From Taenia hydatigena (taxonomy: Eukaryota; Platyhelminthes; Cestoda; Cyclophyllidea; Taeniidae), in the NCBI GenBank assembly GCA_036345935.2, contig JADWOT020000004.1:8142734-8206733 (forward strand): a stretch of 64,000 nucleotides of DNA, read 5' to 3'. The number at the start of each line of letters is the position of its first letter. Positions within the stretch are counted from its first letter, which is position 1. A program made the position numbers and the translations under genes. Of this stretch, positions 59,009-64,000 are shown piece by piece. The notes below the pieces were generated by a model. The model searched no databases, had not been told where the DNA came from, and saw nothing but the letters and a program-made list of their open reading frames with translations.

Positions 59009-59573
59009 GTCATTTGACCTCGTTGAGTGTACGCGATGCGTGAGTTGTAGGGAGACCGACTGCATTGAGGTATACGTGATAGTGCGTCGAATGGATAGAA
59101 TGAGGTAAAGAAGAGGTGAAGAAGAGGTGAGCGATAAATGGAGGCCAAGGAAGATAAGCACAAGAGGTTGATGAATTTGGCCGAGTAATTTATGTAAACC
59201 AACTTGAATCTTCCACATGCTGAGCAAACGATGGCATTATTGTGTCTCTCCTTTTGTCCATCAAAACTGCTTGCATGATAGCGACTGGAAATTGAACTGT
59301 CCAGGTGAAAAGGGAATCGGAGTGTTTACAATTGCAGCAAGCATTGCAGTGCACACGTACACATGCAGCACTAACAGTCTCTATTGCTTCACAGGTTTTC
59401 GATAACCTCGACAGTATTCCATGGATGCGTGGTGTCTACATCCTACTTCTAATCAATCAACATACCCTGCATAGTCGGAGGGAAGGAATGAAGGAAGGCG
59501 CCTCTACTGGTTTCAACAGCAGCAATAGTTTGGTAGCACCAATAGTAGCAGCAATAATAAGAACGAAAGTGTT
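59009..59573. repeat. Duplicon C2 and module N, second copy
   Basis: Direct partner of 26786-27362; runs into shortened module N. Confidence 0.85.
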
Positions 59574-59815
59574 TTTCACCATTTTCTCATTCCATCTTAC
59601 GACTACCAACCACCGTCGCGCATGTGTGACGCACTGCTATTCAACATCATACCAATTCTTTTTCCTTTCCTTCCTTCCTTTGTTCCTTCGTTCCTTCCTT
59701 CCGCCCCCCCTTACCCTTTCCTTCCCTTCTTTGCAAAGCAAGCCTGCTGTCCCACCGGTGTATTATGTGTTGGTTCTTTCCTTACCACCATTGAAAATGC
59801 ACATACTGGAGTCGC
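59566..59815 (+). repeat. Duplicon A, partial copy
   Basis: Holds the ACTACCAACCACCGTC segment, the CTTCC tract and the CCTGCTGTCCCACCGGTGT segment, but not the MSLMK frame, which has been replaced by module N. Confidence 0.8.
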
Positions 59816-60005
59816 TTTCTCGTCTTGATGAGTGTTTGGTGTGCGTGTCCTGTCGAGAGATGACGTTTGATTTCTACACTCGCCAACTGCTTGTTGGAAT
59901 ACTCTGGTCCTACCTTACACGTCGTCCAGAGTGCCGACCTTGAGAACTTGTCCACTTCGTGATTCCCCTTCTCCTCCTCCTCCTCCTCCTTTCGTCTTAG
60001 GGATC

Positions 60006-60899
60006 ATGGACTATGGCATGGCGGCTGTGCCCATTTCATCCCAGCCACAGCTTCCGCTAGCCGAAGAACCATCTCCCGCCGATCTACAACCCTTTGTTCG
60101 CCCACCAGACATCTTCCCGCCCTGCGATAACACTTGTCGCCCCACCACCACCACCACTACCGCTTCGCGTGTCTATTACAACACCCAACCCATTTTCTCA
60201 ACGTCCTCGTCCATGCAAACGCAGCAACAGCAGCATCAACAGCCTCCCACCTCACCGCAAGACATCCCTGTGGACGATACTTATCGCTACACGTTGAGTG
60301 CGGGCGCGCTCACCTCCGAACAGCTCTCCTCGTTGGCACGACACATGGAGGAGGAGCAACAAAGGCGTCTTCAGCTGCAGCAACAAATGACGAATTCTGC
60401 AAGTCTGGTTAGTGAGTGTGAGTGAGTGAGTGAGTGAGTGAGTGGAGTGAGTGAGTAAGTGAGTGAGTGAGTGAGTGGAGTGAGTAGTGCATGACCGGAA
60501 CGGATCTTCCATCTGGTAATGGTCATGTTTTGATTACTTCTTACCGCTTCCATCCATTCATCCTCCACGCACTCATCCACGCATCCATCGCGTTTTCATG
60601 CAGTGGTGGAACAAGGTCATGCGAACTCTGCAACCTCGCTCCATAGAGTCCATATTCAATCACTTTTCCAGTACCATTGTTCTTCCGGTGAACCCCAACC
60701 CCAACCCAAGCTAGAACCCCAACCCCAATTCCAACCTGAGCCTGGAGTCCGCGCCACCGAGGCCTGCACAAGTCCCGAGGAGGACAAACAATGGCATCGC
60801 CCAGCTCCCACTGCTCGCCCTACCCCTTGGTTCTCCGACTCCATGTCGTTGCTACGCAACCGTTTCCGTCGCCTTACTGTGCCATGCAATGTAGCATGA
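60006..60899 (+). CDS. Candidate 233-aa Gln/Pro-rich protein, two exons
   Basis: Model: join of 60006-60411 and 60604-60899, 702 bases. An acceptor with a long CTC tract (TTTCGTCTTAG, ending 60000) lies five bases before ATG 60006. Exon 1 encodes MDYGMAAVPISSQPQLP, a Thr/Ser/Gln-rich middle and SAGALTSEQLSSLARHMEEE. Donor GTGAGT at 60412 gives phase 1, and acceptor TTTTCATGCAG at 60603 continues with VEQGHANSATS and a QP-rich stretch to TGA. An alternative donor GTTAGT at 60408 would join in phase 0 to WWNKVMRTLQPRSIESIF, ending at TAG near 60713. I cannot choose firmly. Low-complexity composition suggests a regulatory protein, but no domain is recognised. Confidence 0.45.
60412..60489 (+). 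repeat. GTGA microsatellite at the start of an intron
   Basis: About 18 GTGA-like units. Almost every unit reproduces the 5' splice-site consensus GTGAGT. Confidence 0.9.
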
Positions 60900-60905
60900 C
60901 ACAGG

Positions 60906-61132
60906 TGCCGCCGCATTCTACCGCTAGCCACAGCCTCCGCTCCAACATCACCGTGGTGGAGAGAGAGGATGTGGTACCCACAGTTCAGCATCGTGTCTCT
61001 ACCCTTCCCTCATCGGCAGGAAGGACAGTGTCGGGGCCAACTGCCAATTCAGCTTCCTCCTCTGCCGTTCTACGGCGTCACCGGCATCGGAAACGTGCGC
61101 CTCTGCCCATGGATCTGACGACCAAGGACTGA
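60906..61132 (+). CDS. Possible further exon of the 60 kb gene
   Basis: Follows ATGACACAG and reads VPPHSTASHSLRSNITVVER, then a Ser-rich part and a basic end (RRHRHRKRAPLPMDLTTKD) before TGA. No suitable donor upstream was found, so its connection is open. Confidence 0.3.
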
Positions 61133-61742
61133 GCGCATTGCATTGAAAGCGATGTTTACTCCTTGTCTTCTTCTCACTTTCCTATCCTTCTCCTCCCTCC
61201 CTCCCTCGCGTCATCCCTCCTACGCCTCTAGAAGTTCGTCGTCCTCTGTCCATGCCCCCGTTGTCCCCGCCTTCCTGCAAGACAGACGTGCCACTGATGA
61301 TGGTAATGATGATGGTAGCAAAAGCGTGTTGTCACTGTCGCGAACAACATTGTTTATTATAGTTGCTGATTTGGAGAGAAGGTTGCTGCTGTCTTTTGCC
61401 TACGTGGGTGTGGTAGGAGGATGGCCAACAAAGTCCGAGGATCGAGCCTAAAGCCAGAACACTCCCTGAAGGTCTGCATCGACATTCACTGTTCTGCTGC
61501 GTTTGCAACTATCACCGTTCCTGAAGTGACTGTCGTTTTTAATTACCATCGCGCACTCGGCGAGTGTATCCGCCACCATGACTGCTCAATGCCATGACAA
61601 CTGTCGTTCACAATGCACTAGCCTATCATTGCAACCCTTAACTCCAAGTCGTCCAGGAAATGAACAGACAACAATGCTTATATTTGAACGCATTCAACAA
61701 GTAACGCGTGAAGAACTACTAGAGAAGGGGAAAGGGAAGGAC
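61133..61742. other. No firmly supported gene
   Basis: A 102-codon frame at 61143-61451 follows the possible exon but has no splice support. Confidence 0.35.

Positions 61743-61827
<85 letters not shown>
61743..61827 (+). repeat. AGAT (GATA) microsatellite
   Basis: About 21 uninterrupted AGAT units. Confidence 0.98.
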
Positions 61828-61828
<1 letters not shown>

Positions 61829-62354
61829 GGAGGAAGGAGAGGGGAACCTAGTGGGCCAGACGGTCAATCACTAGGGCGCTCAAACGCATATTGGGGGTGA
61901 GGATGTTGAGGGTTGGCCTCGAATCCCTCCGTAAGGCAATCACTCTCCCCTTGGAGGTGGAGACCAATACAAAAGAGCTGGGATCTCTGTTCCGAGGCGA
62001 AGTACGAGAAGTTGAAATTGCACTCCTCCGCCATCGGAATCGAGACAGGGAGTCAACTGCCCCGTATCTTGGCAGTGGCGTGGGGCCTCGTGCCTTCACC
62101 ACCTCAACGAAACAGACCACACCACCTGTCACCCACTGCCAACAAGGCCAAGTGGAAGCGAAGAAAAGGATTCACACTCACCTCAATGCCTCAGTTTAGC
62201 CTCCTAGCCTGGGGACATTGTTAATGGTAGTGGATGGTGGCGACGAACGCGATGATGTCGAAAAGGTCAGAGACGGATGCGACGAATTTTAGGGGAGGGT
62301 AACCTAAAAGACACACGCCGTCTAATTATGAGAGGTAGGAAATAAACCACTAAC
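61828..62354. other. Unresolved; minus-strand frame noted
   Basis: The minus-strand frame 62132-61848 contains RDPSSFVLVSTSKGRVIALR and could be a 3' exon following the 62355-62568 exon, but the plus-strand frame 61891-62199 is equally open. Confidence 0.25.
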
Positions 62355-62568
62355 CTCGCCTTCATGCCTTCAATATAATCCATTAGAGCAAGCACGGGGA
62401 TCCCCTTACAATTGATAAGCACATCGGCAATATCCGATATCGTCCATACAAGGCAACAGACTTGAAGGAAGTTGCCGATCACCACATCCATTGTCATGAC
62501 AAAAAGGTAAAACAGAAGAAAGCAGCCACTCAGAAGTCCAAGATTGCTCACACTCAAGTCACTCATAT
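62355..62568 (-). CDS. Candidate membrane-protein exon
   Basis: An AG acceptor (GTGCGAAG) two bases before an ATG opens MSDLSVSNLGLLSGCFLLF, a long hydrophobic segment (about residues 8-42, one or two membrane spans) and WTISDIADVLINCKG, then donor GAG/GTTAGT in phase 2. The start of a multi-pass membrane protein is plausible; no family assigned. Confidence 0.35.
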
Positions 62569-62821
62569 CTTCGCACAATTGACAAATTTTAAATTAAATC
62601 AACAACACAAATCGATTAATCGATACGCCCCAACAGAGCACCAATAGGCGCGCGTTTGAACACGTCAACACAGCATTCTCTTGGCACGCAAACCCGATGA
62701 TGAGATACGACTTCGCGCACTGCGATAAAATTCCCCCCAATCAACCGTTCTTGACAGCTTTACGGCAGTGTTTTCCTTCCTTCTACGACCCCTTCCACGG
62801 AGGAAGAGGAGGAGGAGGTGA

Positions 62822-63178
62822 AGGGCACATTCTCGCCACCAAAAACGCATCGCGTCAAGACCAGTCGTCTTAGCAACAAGACGGTCGAGTGACTCTGTGG
62901 AGACGCCTTCCTTCCTTGACCTGACTGCTGAATTATCTGTGCCTCATGGCCTCATGCCTCATCAATGGAAAGACGATTCTATGGGTAGCAACGTCAATCC
63001 CCCAAGAAGTGTTCCAAACGCCACACAACAGGTCCACACACGTTCAGAGGGGACCTACCACCAACCTCGACTCATTGATGCGACCACAACAGGCAGTGCG
63101 CTCAAATCTCGCCTCCAACCACCTTCCTTACTCTTCCTATTCGTCTCCCCTTTGACCCACCAGCATCTTCCCAGTTGA
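62822..63178 (+). CDS. Candidate Ser/Pro-rich exon
   Basis: Open from after TGA 62819 to TGA 63176. The frame reads SRPVVLATRRSSDSVETPSF, LDLTAELSVPHGLMPHQWK and later PRLIDATTTGSALKSRLQPP, a polar regulatory-type composition. The start is uncertain: in another frame an exon-like segment with an acidic run of six Glu (EEEEEEVKGTFSPPKTHR) lies at 62755-62891. Both cannot be right as continuous exons. Confidence 0.3.
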   Translation, partial: RAHSRHQKRIASRPVVLATRRSSDSVETPSFLDLTAELSVPHGLMPHQWKDDSMGSNVNPPRSVPNATQQVHTRSEGTYHQPRLIDATTTGSALKSRLQPPSLLFLFVSPLTHQHLPS

Positions 63179-64000
63179 TTGAGCATCAAGGTCAGCAAGA
63201 CCACCGATGTTAGAGTATGCATGGACTCCAGTTTGTGGAGAAGCACACAACCATATCCACACCATTGGCAAAGCCAGTTAAATGTCTCAGATCAACCATT
63301 ATCCAAAAAAATGCGGACGAAAGAGGGCAAAAGAACAATAGACTGTCAATCAAAGGAGGAATTAGGGAACACAAAACACCCTTTCGCACATCCACACAAA
63401 ATCTATTGTTTGATCGTATCCAACAATCCTTCTCCACCACCTCCATGGCAACATTTACAATACGGAGGATACGCCACAGAAAAGACGTGCGGCCAACAGA
63501 TAGCTGCTATTGAATGCTCCATCTAGAATCTTCCTGCGGACTCAGAACATGGCAGTGAATCTAATCATTGGCAAATCCAATTATTGTTGTTGAAAACTGC
63601 AAAATAACTTTTCCGCAATTTGAAGAGTAATTTAGATCGCGAATAAAATCATGCGTTAACACCATTTCGGCATTCGGATAATCCTATATCAACACAAAGC
63701 ATTCACACACAAAGCTAGCTTTTAAAATCATGGCAGACAAAATAAAAACACCATTACTGCTTTGTAACTTTATGCAGACAAATTAGTCCCGCCAATTAGA
63801 ATTCGCACTAGCCGCCTAGATGGCGATGGATGCAAATAAAAAAGCAGAAAAAGGGGAGAGATAGAATATGCTTACCCCAGAATACATATATTAAAGGACA
63901 ACCGATTGCGACAGCACGCCATATCGGTCAGCGCACGCCAAATCTAGTTCCGCACCATACAGGTAACAACCCGTAAAAATTGTGTCGGTTTTAAGTCTTA
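63179..64000. other. No firmly supported gene
   Basis: Two overlapping plus-strand frames (63179-63526 and 63217-63513) are open without splice support. After 63530 the sequence is AT-rich and frame-poor. Confidence 0.35.

Noticed and set aside
59305..59943. 212-codon plus-strand frame
   Set aside because: It crosses duplicon C2, module N and a CTTCC tract, so it is a chance fusion of repeats.
61743..61827. GATA repeat as an array of regulatory GATA sites or sex-linked satellite
   Set aside because: A perfect 4-bp microsatellite needs no such explanation and nothing nearby supports it.
1..64000. CRISPR arrays, bacterial operons, integrons, prophage
   Set aside because: No regularly spaced repeats, no ribosome-binding-site-led gene chains and no phage genes; splice signals and LTR elements indicate eukaryotic DNA.

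Overview
The window looks like nuclear DNA of a multicellular eukaryote. It has no bacterial gene layout; the few supportable genes have short GT-AG introns, microsatellites are abundant, and a decayed Ty3/gypsy LTR retrotransposon is present. A parasitic flatworm (tapeworm-like) is my best guess, because of tiny introns and acceptor AGs placed just before ATGs, but no marker gene fixes the taxon and this is low-confidence inference. Most open frames of 60-120 codons are not genes. I list only those with extra support: splice sites in matching phase, frame-preserving divergence between copies, or domain motifs.

Layout. (1) 1-20070 is dominated by a giant inverted repeat: left arm 1-8842, right arm 11192-20070, around a 2.35 kb spacer. 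The left arm is cut by the window edge, so the full palindrome is longer. Each arm carries a 260-aa Glu/Arg-rich gene with a 49-nt intron (3381-4212; mirror 15816-16647) and, convergent to it, a broken paralogue (4530-5147; mirror 14884-15501). At the inner ends sits a head-to-head pair of small genes (8605-8849 minus; 10930-11432 plus). Their arm-borne exons differ almost only at synonymous sites, while their 5' ends lie in the single-copy spacer. The spacer also holds a tandemly duplicated exon-like segment and an extra copy of an arm sequence.

(2) 20071-35850 is gene-poor. It contains shuffled extra copies of arm sequence (24641-27975), a minus-strand multi-exon gene (30182-30854 and probably upstream), an exon resembling an ABCC-type ATP-binding domain (31537-31695), and two plus-strand exon candidates near 34 kb. 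(3) 35851-40124 is an old, inactivated Ty3/gypsy element on the minus strand with about 233-bp LTRs; a second, truncated pol copy lies at 45615-46925 in the opposite orientation. (4) 42085-45572 is a degenerate tandem array joined to an inverted repeat. (5) 46980-57100 has isolated exon-like frames, one good coiled-coil-like exon (55053-55223) and a three-copy repeat. (6) 57150-59830 carries rearranged copies of the 24-28 kb duplicons. (7) 60001-63530 looks genic again: a 233-aa two-exon model with an intron made partly of GTGA repeats, a membrane-protein-like exon on the minus strand, and a Ser/Pro-rich plus-strand frame.

None of the supported cellular genes could be assigned a specific function. 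The strongest signals are the palindrome itself and the constrained gene pair that spans its spacer boundaries.
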